62,993 nt of DNA from contig WVZY01000017.1 of NCBI GenBank assembly GCA_011772205.1, positions 1 to 62,993 of the forward strand. Reading direction: 5' to 3'. The notes under the pieces are model-generated. The model was not told the origin of the DNA. It saw only the letters and a list, made by a program, of their open reading frames with translations, and did no database searches. Positions within the stretch are counted from its first letter, which is position 1; every line of letters begins with the position of its first letter. This document shows, in pieces, positions 1 through 8,690 of this stretch. The position numbers and the translations under genes were made by a program. This DNA comes from Candidatus Latescibacterota bacterium. GTDB taxonomy: Bacteria > Krumholzibacteriota > Krumholzibacteriia > WVZY01.

Positions 1-391
1 CTTCTCGATAAGACTCTATTTTGCGTTTGGGACGTGTCTTTCATATGATACCTTCGCTCGGCCATCCGCCTCCGGCGGCGGATCCTCGCTCGCTCCGCGT
101 AACGGTTCGTCACCCCCGCAGAGCCTCCCTGCTTGCATCCGCGCAATGGTTCATCACCCCCACCACGCAGCACTCCTCCTCCCTCGCTCCGCGTAACGGT
201 TCGTCACCCCCACGGAGCCTCCCGCCTTGGCAACTTCAAATTTGTATTACATTTAACGTAATTATGTAGTAAGATAATATAGCGCACGCAGGCAGCGGCG
301 TTGTAGGTGGCGGTTACCACGGAAGACCTTCCATCGCCGCTCAATCGGCCCTCATCAGTTCCGGCAGGTTTGTATTTCTTTCGGAAGTATC
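1..391. other. Intergenic region with two copies of a dispersed GC-rich repeat
   Basis: No convincing gene. Two degenerate copies of a repeat lie at about 61-126 and 180-225; both contain CGCTCCGCGTAACGGTTCGT followed by CACCCC and GAGCCT. A short open frame across 21-269 merely translates this repeat. From about 237 to 290 the sequence turns AT-rich and probably carries the promoter of the radical SAM gene, but no -35/-10 pair could be fixed. Confidence 0.6.
61..225 (+). repeat. Dispersed GC-rich repeat, two partial copies
   Basis: The two copies share CGCTCCGCGTAACGGTTCGT and then CACCCC...GAGCCTCCC. The first also includes a palindromic CCGCCTCCGGCGGCGG stretch. The same element recurs at 19604-19740 (same strand) and, inverted, at 31341-31835 and 55612-55770. 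It is non-coding by appearance and its function is unknown. Confidence 0.75.
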
Positions 392-1420
392 ATGAGTCTA
401 AGTAGAGTCATTTTCAATGGCACGAATCATATATTATTTTACGCGCCGAAAGCCCTACGAAAAAGTTTTCTCAAGCTCATTTCCTATTTCCCCTTTGATG
501 TCGTATATCCCTCTGTCTTTATGATAGAGCCGACGAATATATGCAATGGTTTGTGCCCATTATGTCCAATCGGTGTGGATAGTGACGATCGGAAAAAAGG
601 ATATTTGCAGTATGAAACTTTTATCAGATTAGTCGATGAAATCAAAGATATCGCCAAGTTGATCATCATGAATTTCGCTGGGGATCCGATACTCCACCCG
701 CGTATCGGCGATTTGATCGCTTATGCAGAGAACAACGGAATCCAAACGATCATTGGGACAAATGGAACGATTGACAAAGCCGAAGAATTGATTCGCGCAG
801 GCGCGTCCGAAATTCTCTTTTCATTGGACGGAGCATCAGAGGAAACGTACCACAAATATCGCAATTACAAAGATGATAAGGGATTCGAGGAGATTGTGGA
901 GAATCTTCGGAAGCTGGTCGTCAAAAAGAGCGAGATAGGCAACGGTAAAACGAATATCGTCCTGCAATTCGTTGTTTTCAAGCACAACGAACATGAAATC
1001 GATGACATTGTCAAACTAGGCGACAATATTGGCGTTGATGCAGTTGATTTAAAGCCAGTCTGCCTGAACGATTTTTTTGATGATTCTTTGGACGAATTGA
1101 TAAAAAAATATCTACCCAAAGATCAGAATCATTATATTCGAAGGCGAAATAAATTTATTCTGAAAAAGCCGCCGCTGTGTTCTTTCGTCTTTCATGAAAC
1201 AGAAATACTTTGGAATGGCGATGTGACGATATGTTGTTATGATTATGATGGTGGTTATGTCATTGGAAATATTTCTGATGAGGGCGGCTTCAAAAAAATA
1301 TGGAAAAGCAAGAAATATCGTGAAATGCGCAGAAAAATCGTCAACTCGGAACTCGAGCTATGCAGAAAATGTGCGAATACATCCGTTTTCGGAACTAGGT
1401 TGCGGCTCAAAGAAATGTAA
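392..1420 (+). CDS. Radical SAM protein with C-terminal SPASM-type domain
   Basis: A 342-residue protein. Residues 51-58 (C-NGL-C-PL-C) give the CxxxCxxC site that binds the radical-SAM [4Fe-4S] cluster, followed by the usual GDP (NFAGDPILHP) and SLDGA motifs of the partial TIM barrel. The C-terminal third has a Cys-rich SPASM-like region: PPLCSF, then VTICCYDYDG, then CRKCANT. Such proteins modify peptides, sugars or other substrates by radical chemistry; nothing nearby identifies the substrate. It stands alone, with repeats on both sides and no co-directional partner. Composition is more AT-rich than most of the window, so acquisition by transfer is possible. The family call is secure; the function is not. 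Confidence 0.9.
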   Translation: MSLSRVIFNGTNHILFYAPKALRKSFLKLISYFPFDVVYPSVFMIEPTNICNGLCPLCPIGVDSDDRKKGYLQYETFIRLVDEIKDIAKLIIMNFAGDPILHPRIGDLIAYAENNGIQTIIGTNGTIDKAEELIRAGASEILFSLDGASEETYHKYRNYKDDKGFEEIVENLRKLVVKKSEIGNGKTNIVLQFVVFKHNEHEIDDIVKLGDNIGVDAVDLKPVCLNDFFDDSLDELIKKYLPKDQNHYIRRRNKFILKKPPLCSFVFHETEILWNGDVTICCYDYDGGYVIGNISDEGGFKKIWKSKKYREMRRKIVNSELELCRKCANTSVFGTRLRLKEM

Positions 1421-1550
1421 GATGAAAAACTCCCGGATTTCATTCAGTCGCAGGTGAGTGCGCCCAAAATGACATTGATACAGTAGTTGGCAATATACTT
1501 CAACAGTTAGCAAGACTCGCTAGATGCCAAAACAAACGAGAGCCTCTTAT

Positions 1551-1605
1551 CCTGCCAACGGTGAAACGTTGGCAGGCTCCGTGGGGAACCCGCATGGAGC
1601 CTGCC
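1551..1605. repeat. Two overlapping, mutually exclusive hairpins
   Basis: CCTGCCAACG (1551-1560) pairs perfectly with CGTTGGCAGG (1567-1576). GGCAGGCTCC (1571-1580) pairs perfectly with GGAGCCTGCC (1596-1605). The two 10-bp stems share 1571-1576, so only one can form at a time. There is no T-tract on either strand to make a simple terminator. It lies between the convergent radical SAM and subtilase genes, followed by weak similarity to the dispersed repeat at about 1615-1672. Confidence 0.7.
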
Positions 1606-1696
1606 AAAACCAGGAACATCCGCCGCCAGCGCGTGGTTCGTCACCCTCATCACGCAGCGGCTATCGTTGCAAACCAGCAGCTTCCGCTCAAAACAT

Positions 1697-3598
1697 TTAC
1701 TTCAACAGCGAAACCGATTGCTTCGGATGGATGAGCTTCAGTAGCTTCGATCCTTCGCTGATCGTCGCTCCCTTCTCGATCAATGCGATGACCCCAGGGG
1801 GCGAGAGCGACGGATCGAGTGCGATCAGTTTCGCTGCAAGATTGATCGCGTTCGGCGATGACATCGAGGTGCCGGAGAACGCCATGCGCGCCCCACCCGG
1901 AACGTAACTCTCCACTTCGAAGCCATTCGAATAAACGCTTACCCGGTCGCCGAAGCTCGTGAAACCCGTCTCTCTGCCCGTCTGGTCTACGGCGCCCACG
2001 GCAAGGAGATTCGGCAAATCGAATGACGCGGGACAGTCCTCGTTGAACGCAACGTCTTCATTGAAATTCCCGGCTGCAACGACGAATAGAATATCCGGCG
2101 TACTCTCGATCGCCGAGTACAGACCCTCCCTCATCACATCGAAGATTTCGCGTGCTATCTTGGCGCGTTCTTCCGCAGTTTCGCCGATGCCGTTTTTCTC
2201 GAGCTGTGTTTCGACCTCTTTTAGACCGATGCCCCAGCTCATGTTGACGGCCCGCACGCCGTGTTTCTTGAAATACGAAACAGTCTCCTTGAAACTCTTA
2301 GCCATCTTTTTGGCAAGTTCCATCGTTGGCGGTCTGGGAATCGTGTGATAATCCTCCTCCATTCTACCCACAATGAGACGCGCATAAGGATTACCATCGA
2401 TCGCAATTCCTCCCACGTGTGTACCGTGGACGTACAGGGCGCCTCGCATGAAATCTTCCAGGAAGGTTTTGACGTCTTCCGGCGGCATGGCTGAGAATTT
2501 TTTCTTGAGGGCAGAAGCTTCCGGGCTGTCAATGGCCGCCTGGAGATCGAAAAATCCTTTCATTTGATCGAGGATTTCCTGCGCCCGATCCTGTGCATCT
2601 CCCAGCGGGTAGAGAATCTCGGGCGATTTGTTCCCGTACATGTCGTAGGCAACGCCGTGCACGTCATCCACGAAGCCGTTGCCGTCGTTGTCTTTTCCAT
2701 CCATTTTTTCTTTTGGATTGGTGTAAACGATGTCTTTGAACACATCGCAATCCACGCCCGTGTCCCAGATGGCGATGAGTACCGGCTCGCCCCCCTCATC
2801 CCCCGTTAGCGCTACAGATCGTTCAGCCCAGATATCCGTCTTTGCGACCCGATGTTCATCGATCTTGCGCTGGAGCTCTTCGATGATCACGTCTCTGACG
2901 GGCATCGTAAAAGCGATCATCCCGCGGAGGTTTACCACCTGGAGCGCCAGGTCGGCACTGAGCTCCCCGGTCGTCTCGACCACGGGCTCGATCTGGGTTG
3001 CAACTACGCCCATGATTAGATTTTCGCCGAACATCTCCAAAACGCCTTTGAGCTGCTCGATTTCGTCCTGGACGATATCCCAGGGAAGATCCTTCACTCT
3101 CGCCGATAGCTCGCCGCGGAACACTTCCTTATAAATGGGATTTCCCGGGTCTCCCGCAGCCGCCTTGAGAGCCCTCGTGGTTGGCACCCCGAGGAGACCG
3201 CTCGTAAGCTTCTTGGCCGGCTTGTCTTGCAGTTCTCGCATGCGTTCGATTCCCTCGAGGGCTGAATCATAGCGACCGTCGAGCATATCCAGGTAGACGA
3301 GTGTGGCGTGCCACCTCCGGAGGGTCGTTTTGTCTTCGAGCTCGTATTTCGCCAGATCCGCTTCGATGTCCGCTCGGAGCTTGGTGGCGAACTCCTCGAA
3401 GGCCTTTTCGGACTTCACCAGGTCGGCGACCTTTCCGGTCACCTTGTACGCACGGCGCGGGAGCTGATCCACGGACTCGATTTTGATCTTTTCCTGCGGC
3501 GCGTCGCCGTAGAGCGTTTTCGCCGGGACGAGCTGGGATCCCCAAACGAGCACGCCAGCGAGTGTCAGCGTCAGCAGGACCGAATGATAGCGCTTCAT
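1697..3598 (-). CDS. Exported subtilisin-like serine protease (S8 family)
   Basis: A 633-residue secreted protease. The start at 3598 is chosen because AAGGGAG lies just upstream and the protein then begins with a signal peptide (MKRYHSVLLTLTLAGVLVWG); the open frame continues upstream to 3724. The catalytic triad is visible as Asp279 (AIWDTGVDC), His391 (HGTHVGG) and Ser578 (SGTSMSSP), with oxyanion Asn511 (VVAAGNFN). An N-terminal region of about 250 residues precedes the catalytic domain and may be a propeptide or binding domain. A DNDGNGFVDDVHG stretch (about 303-315) looks like the Ca-binding loop common in bacterial subtilases, and the Asp-His spacing is enlarged by a helical insertion. 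Monocistronic, convergent with the radical SAM gene. Confidence 0.92.
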   Translation of the reverse strand: MKRYHSVLLTLTLAGVLVWGSQLVPAKTLYGDAPQEKIKIESVDQLPRRAYKVTGKVADLVKSEKAFEEFATKLRADIEADLAKYELEDKTTLRRWHATLVYLDMLDGRYDSALEGIERMRELQDKPAKKLTSGLLGVPTTRALKAAAGDPGNPIYKEVFRGELSARVKDLPWDIVQDEIEQLKGVLEMFGENLIMGVVATQIEPVVETTGELSADLALQVVNLRGMIAFTMPVRDVIIEELQRKIDEHRVAKTDIWAERSVALTGDEGGEPVLIAIWDTGVDCDVFKDIVYTNPKEKMDGKDNDGNGFVDDVHGVAYDMYGNKSPEILYPLGDAQDRAQEILDQMKGFFDLQAAIDSPEASALKKKFSAMPPEDVKTFLEDFMRGALYVHGTHVGGIAIDGNPYARLIVGRMEEDYHTIPRPPTMELAKKMAKSFKETVSYFKKHGVRAVNMSWGIGLKEVETQLEKNGIGETAEERAKIAREIFDVMREGLYSAIESTPDILFVVAAGNFNEDVAFNEDCPASFDLPNLLAVGAVDQTGRETGFTSFGDRVSVYSNGFEVESYVPGGARMAFSGTSMSSPNAINLAAKLIALDPSLSPPGVIALIEKGATISEGSKLLKLIHPKQSVSLLK

Positions 3599-4080
3599 CG
3601 CGATCTCCCTTCCTTCGATAATTTTCAGAGCTTCCAGTTTGGCTCCAAGGGCACCGGCCGGGGCGAATAGACGGTGTATGGACCCTTTCGGGTCCGGCGA
3701 ACAGCGACGAGTTCCGGCCATCAATGCTCTATTTAATCATTCGCTGGGCTCCGGCTCCAGAGCAAAATTGATTGGAATTCAGGATGCTAAGTCGGCGGGG
3801 CCGCGGCACGGGAGGGCTTTTTCAACAAAAGGCAAGGGAATATGCTGCAGCGCGGAGCAAAAAAAACAGACCGCGTGGGCCTGCTGAGGGCGAAAAGAGT
3901 GATGGTTTTCCAGCGAAGCTGCTCAAAAAATGTCCGAGGGGAAGTTCTTGAGATCTCATGCAAACCCCGTAAAGGGACTGATGCGCTCCTTCCCCCCTGA
4001 CAAGCCGTGTAAACAACGTAAATGTTAACTTACCGGCTGGAAAAAGCAATGATCGGCGTCAACGGAACGATTGATTGTTA
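3599..4080. other. Intergenic region between crp/fnr and subtilase
   Basis: About 480 bases with no supported gene. Short open frames on both strands lack ribosome-binding sites and protein-like composition. It should contain the end of the ccm-crp transcript and the subtilase promoter, but no clear terminator hairpin or -35/-10 pair was found. Confidence 0.5.
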
Positions 4081-4809
4081 TCAAGGGAGTTCGAAGTCTG
4101 CGTTCATGCCGGCGAGCTGCCGGAGGCCTTCCGGATCGAGGATGCGCAGCTCAGTCCGCGTGGATTGGAGGAGCCCGCGCTGGCCGAAGTATCGCAGCGT
4201 GCGCGAGAGGGTTTCCGGAGTTGTTCCGATCATCTGGGCCATTTCGTTGCGCCGGATCGGGATCTTTAGCTCGATGTATTTATCATCCGCTTCCGGACTC
4301 CGCCGCATCAGCAGGAGCAGCAGTTGAGCGGCTCGCTGGCGCACGGACTTATGCGATAAGATCACCATCTGATCTTCCGACACGCGGAGTTCACGGGCCA
4401 GCCTGCCCATCAAGCGCATCGAGAGCTGAGGAGATTCTTCGAGCATCTTGAACAACGATTCTTTGGGAAGGGAGCATATCAAAGACGTCTGGATTGCCTC
4501 GGCGGTGGTCGAATACGGCTCGTTTGCCAGGACAGCACGGTGTCCGATCACATCTCCGGGCCCCAACAAGCGGACCACCTGCCGTTCGGCCCGGCTTCCC
4601 ACTTTGTACACTTTCACCCATCCGGTGAAGATGCAGTAGATCGCAAACGCAGGAGTGTTTTCGTAGAAAATCACATCGCCGCGCTGATACTCCCGCGTCA
4701 TTTTTTCCCTGTCCAGCCGGTCGATTTGCTCGCCCCTCAGCACGGAGAAGAGATTGTTCTTGCGAAGATCACAGGTTTTGCATTCCGGGTTGGTAATCAT
4801 CTGTTTCAA
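4081..4809 (-). CDS. Crp/Fnr-family transcriptional regulator
   Basis: A 242-residue regulator: N-terminal cyclic-nucleotide-binding-like beta-barrel (about 20-145, including GDVIFYENTPAF and LLGPGDVIGH), a dimerisation helix, and a C-terminal winged helix-turn-helix (about 190-225: NEMAQMIGTTPETLSRTLR). Only one CxxC pair (Cys9, Cys12) occurs near the N-terminus and no further Cys suits a classical four-Cys FNR cluster, so oxygen sensing by an FNR-type cluster is not supported. It is the last gene of the ccm operon, 79 bases after ccmD, which suggests control of respiratory or cytochrome genes in response to redox, CO, NO or a nucleotide. Confidence 0.9.
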   Translation of the reverse strand: MKQMITNPECKTCDLRKNNLFSVLRGEQIDRLDREKMTREYQRGDVIFYENTPAFAIYCIFTGWVKVYKVGSRAERQVVRLLGPGDVIGHRAVLANEPYSTTAEAIQTSLICSLPKESLFKMLEESPQLSMRLMGRLARELRVSEDQMVILSHKSVRQRAAQLLLLLMRRSPEADDKYIELKIPIRRNEMAQMIGTTPETLSRTLRYFGQRGLLQSTRTELRILDPEGLRQLAGMNADFELP

Positions 4810-4888
4810 TATGAGTTATTATTGGTGTCACTGCTTTGGGCAATGTTGGCCAGCGGGCGCCATCGACGTTTGCCGGTCCCTGCCGCGT

Positions 4889-5029
4889 CTAACCCAGCAG
4901 CTTTTTCTTCAGCGCGGCGATTTCCTTCATAATGGCTCTTTGCTTCAGATCAATGTTGAGCAAGTATAGAAAAATTGCAGTCCAGATGATTGCGTATGCC
5001 CAAAAGAGATGTTTGTATAGAACTCCCAT
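4889..5029 (-). CDS. ccmD: CcmD-like small membrane protein
   Basis: A 46-residue protein starting MGVLYKHLFWAYAIIWTAIF: one hydrophobic segment (about 8-24) followed by a charged, Lys-rich helix ending LKKKLLG. GGGAG lies about 10 bases before the ATG. Size, topology and position directly after ccmC match CcmD, which stabilises the CcmABC complex and helps release haem-loaded CcmE. Sequence conservation in the family is low, so the call rests mainly on context and topology. Confidence 0.75.
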   Translation of the reverse strand: MGVLYKHLFWAYAIIWTAIFLYLLNIDLKQRAIMKEIAALKKKLLG

Positions 5030-5100
5030 TCGTTGACTCCCTTTAAAGAATTGTACGGATCAGGTGAGCTCTTGTCCAATTGGAACGCACGGACAACGGC

Positions 5101-5802
5101 TCATTTTGGGTGCGTCTCTTCGACCCTCTCTTGGAGCCCATCGAGCTCTTCCCTCAGTTTCTCGAGCTTGACCCGCTTCATCAGTAAATATACGAAAAGG
5201 ATCGTGAACGCCGCAAGGCACGTGAAGAAAGCACGCGCCATATCCGGGTCGAGTCCGGAATCCGATCCGCCGGCCATGACGGGGCTCGGGTGCTGGGTGC
5301 GCCACCAGCGAATCGACAGGTAGACGAGCGGGACATCGATAAAACCAATGATACCGACAACTGCTGAAAGCGTCGCTTTCTTCTCGGGATCAGCTACGTA
5401 GTACCGGAGCATCATATATCCGACGTAGAGAAGCCAGAGGACGAGGGTAAGGGTGAGTCTGGAATCCCAGGTCCACCATACGCCCCAAACTGGTTTTGCC
5501 CAGATCGGTCCGGTAATCAGCACCAGCGAGCAGAACAGCACGCCTACCTCGGCCGAAGAGGAAGCAAGATCATCCCACTTCTTCTCCCGCCGCATGAGGT
5601 ATACGATGCTGAAAAGGAAGACGCAGAAAAATGCCAGAAACGCAATCCAGGCCGAGGGTACGTGAAAATAAAAAATCTTCTGCACGATCCCCATCGTTCT
5701 TTCGACCGGCGCGTATACGAAAACCATATAGACCGCAAAGAGCATGCTCAGGAACGTCAGCGCCGGAAGTATGAAGCTGGCAGGATTGCCTTTTCTTTCC
5801 AC
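5101..5802 (-). CDS. ccmC: Haem exporter protein CcmC
   Basis: A 233-residue polytopic inner-membrane protein of System I cytochrome c maturation. It delivers haem to the chaperone CcmE. It has the tryptophan-rich haem-handling motif WGVWWTWDSRLT (about 106-117) and flanking conserved histidine context (FHVPSAW), with six hydrophobic segments. The C-terminus extends into a charged helix (KRVKLEKLREELDGLQERVE). GTG start at 5802, with GAGGAG overlapping the end of ccmB, indicating translational coupling. Confidence 0.93.
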   Translation of the reverse strand: MERKGNPASFILPALTFLSMLFAVYMVFVYAPVERTMGIVQKIFYFHVPSAWIAFLAFFCVFLFSIVYLMRREKKWDDLASSSAEVGVLFCSLVLITGPIWAKPVWGVWWTWDSRLTLTLVLWLLYVGYMMLRYYVADPEKKATLSAVVGIIGFIDVPLVYLSIRWWRTQHPSPVMAGGSDSGLDPDMARAFFTCLAAFTILFVYLLMKRVKLEKLREELDGLQERVEETHPK

Positions 5803-5809
5803 AGTGTAT

Positions 5810-6475
5810 TCACTCCTCGACTACGTACTCAAAAGCGAGAAACGATGCGACTGTGAAGACAACATCATAGGCTATCAGAAGCCTGAACCAAAAGGAAGCC
5901 TCATCTCGAACTCCCATTGCGTATGCCGTTGTCTCCACGGCTGCGATGAGGACGGGAATGGTGATCGGCAGCAAGAGAATCGGGAGCATCACCTCCCGCA
6001 TCCGCGTGTTTGCGGCAATCGCCGAAAAGATCGTCCCAACAGAAGCAAAGCCGACAGTCCCAAGGAAAAATATCAACAGCAACGGCGGGATCTTCCCGCC
6101 GAGATCGAGATTGAAAAAAACGACGAATAAGGGAAGGATGATGATCTCCGTTACGAGCATGAATATAACGTTGGCGAGAAGCTTGCCGACATAAATAGCA
6201 CCCCTGTCCACAGGCGCCAGCATTAAGGCCTGCGCGCAGCCTTCTTCCTTTTCGAGTGCGAAGGATCGGTTGAGCGAGAGGACGCCGGCGAAGGCGAAAG
6301 CAACCCAGAGAAATCCCGGACCGAGGCGCAACGCCTCCTCGGTGGTCAGATCGAGCGTGAAGTTGAATATGACGAGAACGATAATACAAAAAACGAACGA
6401 TGCGCTGAACGCCTCTTTCGTTCTAAGCTCGATCTTCAAATCCTTCCAGAGAATTGTCAGTATCGTTCGCGTCAT
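5810..6475 (-). CDS. ccmB: Haem exporter protein CcmB
   Basis: A 221-residue ABC-type membrane subunit with six hydrophobic helices. Typical CcmB features are the N-terminal KDLKIELRTKEAFSA stretch, an ALEKEEGCAQALMLAPVD segment and GKLLANVIFML. It pairs with CcmA to form the ATP-driven complex that releases holo-CcmE from CcmC. It sits 17 bases after ccmA and 7 bases before ccmC, clearly co-transcribed. Confidence 0.94.
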   Translation of the reverse strand: MTRTILTILWKDLKIELRTKEAFSASFVFCIIVLVIFNFTLDLTTEEALRLGPGFLWVAFAFAGVLSLNRSFALEKEEGCAQALMLAPVDRGAIYVGKLLANVIFMLVTEIIILPLFVVFFNLDLGGKIPPLLLIFFLGTVGFASVGTIFSAIAANTRMREVMLPILLLPITIPVLIAAVETTAYAMGVRDEASFWFRLLIAYDVVFTVASFLAFEYVVEE

Positions 6476-6492
6476 GAGTCGGTTCTCATGTG

Positions 6493-7209
6493 CTATTGGG
6501 AAATTATCTCCCGGTATTCTTTCCGAAAATCATCGATGTTGATATCGGACGTCTTCGCTTTGTGAACGATCGATCCTTTGTCGAACACGACGATTCTGTT
6601 GGCCTGTTTCATACCGCGCTCGATGTTGTGCGTCGTCATGATGATCGTTCCACCTTCATTTATGAATCCTTCGAAAACCTCGTCCAGGATCTCACAGGCA
6701 CGCTCATCCAAACCGGTGTAGGGTTCGTCCAGCAGGAGAAGCTCCGGTTTGTGCAGGAAGGCCCTGGCAAGGGAAAGCCGTTGTTTCATGCCCCTGCTCA
6801 GCGCCCGCATCACCACGTTCCGCTTTTCTTCGAGGCCAACCCGCGCGATGATGTTTTCCACGCTCTCCTGGAGCGGATTGACGCCGTAGAGCCTGCCGTA
6901 AAATGTCAAATTGTCGGCAACGGTTAGATCCTTGTACAGGAAGCTCTCGTGGGAGATGAAACCGATTCTCCTTCTCGTATCTTCTTCCGCTTTCCTGAGG
7001 TCTTTTCCAAAGAGGGTGACCTTCCCCGAGTAAGATCGGATCAAAGAGGAAACGATTCTCAGAAAGGTTGTCTTTCCGGCACCGTTCCTGCCAAATATGG
7101 TAAGAAATTCGCCTAGCTCGACGGTAAGAGAGATGGACCTCAGCGCATGGAGCCTGCCGAACTGTTTGGCAAGCTCGGTGGTCTCGAGTACTAGGCCGTT
7201 TGGGGTCAT
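6493..7209 (-). CDS. ccmA: Cytochrome c maturation ABC ATPase CcmA
   Basis: A 238-residue ABC ATPase. Walker A is GRNGAGKTT (about 39-47), the signature is LSRGMKQRLSLARA, and Walker B is LLLLDEPYTGLD; the switch His is in MTTHN. It powers release of haem-loaded CcmE together with CcmB and CcmC. The start lies only three bases after the stop of the upstream gene, so expression is probably coupled. CcmA rather than another ABC ATPase is inferred from the direct link to ccmB and ccmC. Confidence 0.94.
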   Translation of the reverse strand: MTPNGLVLETTELAKQFGRLHALRSISLTVELGEFLTIFGRNGAGKTTFLRIVSSLIRSYSGKVTLFGKDLRKAEEDTRRRIGFISHESFLYKDLTVADNLTFYGRLYGVNPLQESVENIIARVGLEEKRNVVMRALSRGMKQRLSLARAFLHKPELLLLDEPYTGLDERACEILDEVFEGFINEGGTIIMTTHNIERGMKQANRIVVFDKGSIVHKAKTSDINIDDFRKEYREIISQ

Positions 7210-7212
7210 CTC

Positions 7213-8448
7213 TTACCCCCTCTTGCTTTTTTTCGCTTTTCCAGAGCGTTTGCCGGCGTGGCTTTTCGACTGGTAGAGAATCTGCGCGAGCTTGTTTTTG
7301 AGCTCCGCACGTTTTGCGTGGTAGAGCTTGTCGGGGACCGTGCCGGTGGCATGCAGGTCGTCCAGTTTAGCAATCTGGTTGTAGAGCAGGTTGCTCTGGG
7401 TTTTGAAGAGCCCCTCGTTTCCCTTTGCGCCAATGGGGCGTTTGCCGGTGAAAGCGGTAACGCTGAGAAGGATAAGCGTGAGAACGATGATGAGCGGGAC
7501 GGTGAATCCTTCCGATGCCTTTGATTGCACGATGACTCGGGAGGAAGTGGATGAGGCGGGCTGGACTTCTCCACTGCCCCCGGAGAACCTAATCGACAAA
7601 ACGCTGGATTTCTCGAGCGAAGCAACTCGAAATGAAGTGAAGCCGTGGACGTCGGTATCCTTTTCGAGGTTCACGGTTTCGCTCGTTATGCTCATTTCGG
7701 GATCGTTTACGAGAATGGTGAGTTCTTCGACGTCGTGGGGCAGTACCTCGCGATAATCATAAGTTCCGTCTGCATAAGGAACGTCGAAGGATAGTGCCAC
7801 GCGGCTAACTCCGGGCTTGAATGGATAATGGATGTGGTAGATGTCTTTCGTCTTGGTTGGCAGGGATTTCTGGTTGATGGGAATCCCCAGCTCTGTAACG
7901 TACAACGCATTCAGGCTTGTGCGATCTCCCGGGATGTACATCGAAAATTCATCCCCAACGAGCGTCTTGGGCGGGTGGGATGTGTTGCTGAGCTCGAAAA
8001 TCTTTTCGATTCTCAATTGGTCGTCCATTCGGCGGACCATAGCATGTGGGATGGAGATCTTGACGTTTTCCCACGAGGAGGTCGTGTCGTAGACCACAAA
8101 ATCCGCATGCAGATGCTCGTTCCCCTGATAGCGAATGATCTCCGAATAGGAGATTCCCTGGTAAATCAGTCTGAACACGTACACATGGGAAGTATCACTG
8201 AGGTTTTCAACGGTGAATTCACCGTCTGTTATATCAACCACCTGAAGCACATCCATGCCTGCGCGCGGATTCACCACATCGAGCTTCGCCTTTACGTTCG
8301 AGGCACCGGTGGTGCCGTTGGTGACTTTTCCATGAACTTCGAAGGCATGGACCGGCGAAGGGGCTGGTGCTGGGAGAACGAGCATGAGAGCAACCACGCC
8401 AAGCGCGATGCGGTGCCGCGGTGACTTATGATCCTTTTTTACCGGCAT
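7213..8448 (-). CDS. Exported, membrane-anchored protein of the ccm operon, function unknown
   Basis: A 411-residue protein starting MPVKKDHKSPRHRIALGVVA; GGAG lies nine bases before this ATG, and the frame extends upstream to 8616 without another good start. A signal peptide (to about residue 35) is followed by a beta-rich extracytoplasmic region resembling a carboxypeptidase-regulatory-like domain (HGKVTNGTTGASNVKA, about 39-85), further beta-sandwich sequence, one transmembrane helix (316-334) and a cytoplasmic tail with a short helical motif (LLYNQIAKLDDLHATGTV) ending in a Lys/Arg-rich tip. Lying inside ccm, it probably helps present apocytochrome or assemble the haem-transfer complex, but no known Ccm protein was recognised. 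Confidence 0.8.
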   Translation of the reverse strand: MPVKKDHKSPRHRIALGVVALMLVLPAPAPSPVHAFEVHGKVTNGTTGASNVKAKLDVVNPRAGMDVLQVVDITDGEFTVENLSDTSHVYVFRLIYQGISYSEIIRYQGNEHLHADFVVYDTTSSWENVKISIPHAMVRRMDDQLRIEKIFELSNTSHPPKTLVGDEFSMYIPGDRTSLNALYVTELGIPINQKSLPTKTKDIYHIHYPFKPGVSRVALSFDVPYADGTYDYREVLPHDVEELTILVNDPEMSITSETVNLEKDTDVHGFTSFRVASLEKSSVLSIRFSGGSGEVQPASSTSSRVIVQSKASEGFTVPLIIVLTLILLSVTAFTGKRPIGAKGNEGLFKTQSNLLYNQIAKLDDLHATGTVPDKLYHAKRAELKNKLAQILYQSKSHAGKRSGKAKKSKRG

Positions 8449-8530
8449 GCTATAGCTCCAAGCCGAATGGCGGCCAGAGAAGACTCTAACCGTGTTTTTA
8501 TAAATCTCTATATAGTAAAATGGAGTAGTT

Positions 8531-8624
8531 AGCGTGCCTCGATCGCCCCTCGGCTCATGGTCCTCGCGCGCGTCTAAAGTTGTAGCGCGCTGCGGAAATC
8601 GCCTCGCGGCGATCAAGGCACGCT
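8531..8624. repeat. Palindromic element inside the ccm operon
   Basis: AGCGTGCCTCGATCGCC (8531-8547) and GGCGATCAAGGCACGCT (8608-8624) are inverted repeats with one mismatch, bounding a 94-base element that could fold into a long hairpin. Part of it (8535-8567) recurs with two mismatches at 59151-59183, next to another decayed gene. It may be a small non-autonomous mobile element or an RNA processing or attenuation structure between operon segments. Confidence 0.75.
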
Positions 8625-8690
8625 GGCCATTCCCTTATGACACATCAAGATGATAATAGTGCCGAGTGCTGCGAATTGGGTCTAATTACG

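Noticed and set aside
85-117. tRNA-like sequence (GGTTCGTCACCCC resembles a T-arm)
   Set aside because: No acceptor or anticodon stem can be built around it, and it belongs to the dispersed repeat.
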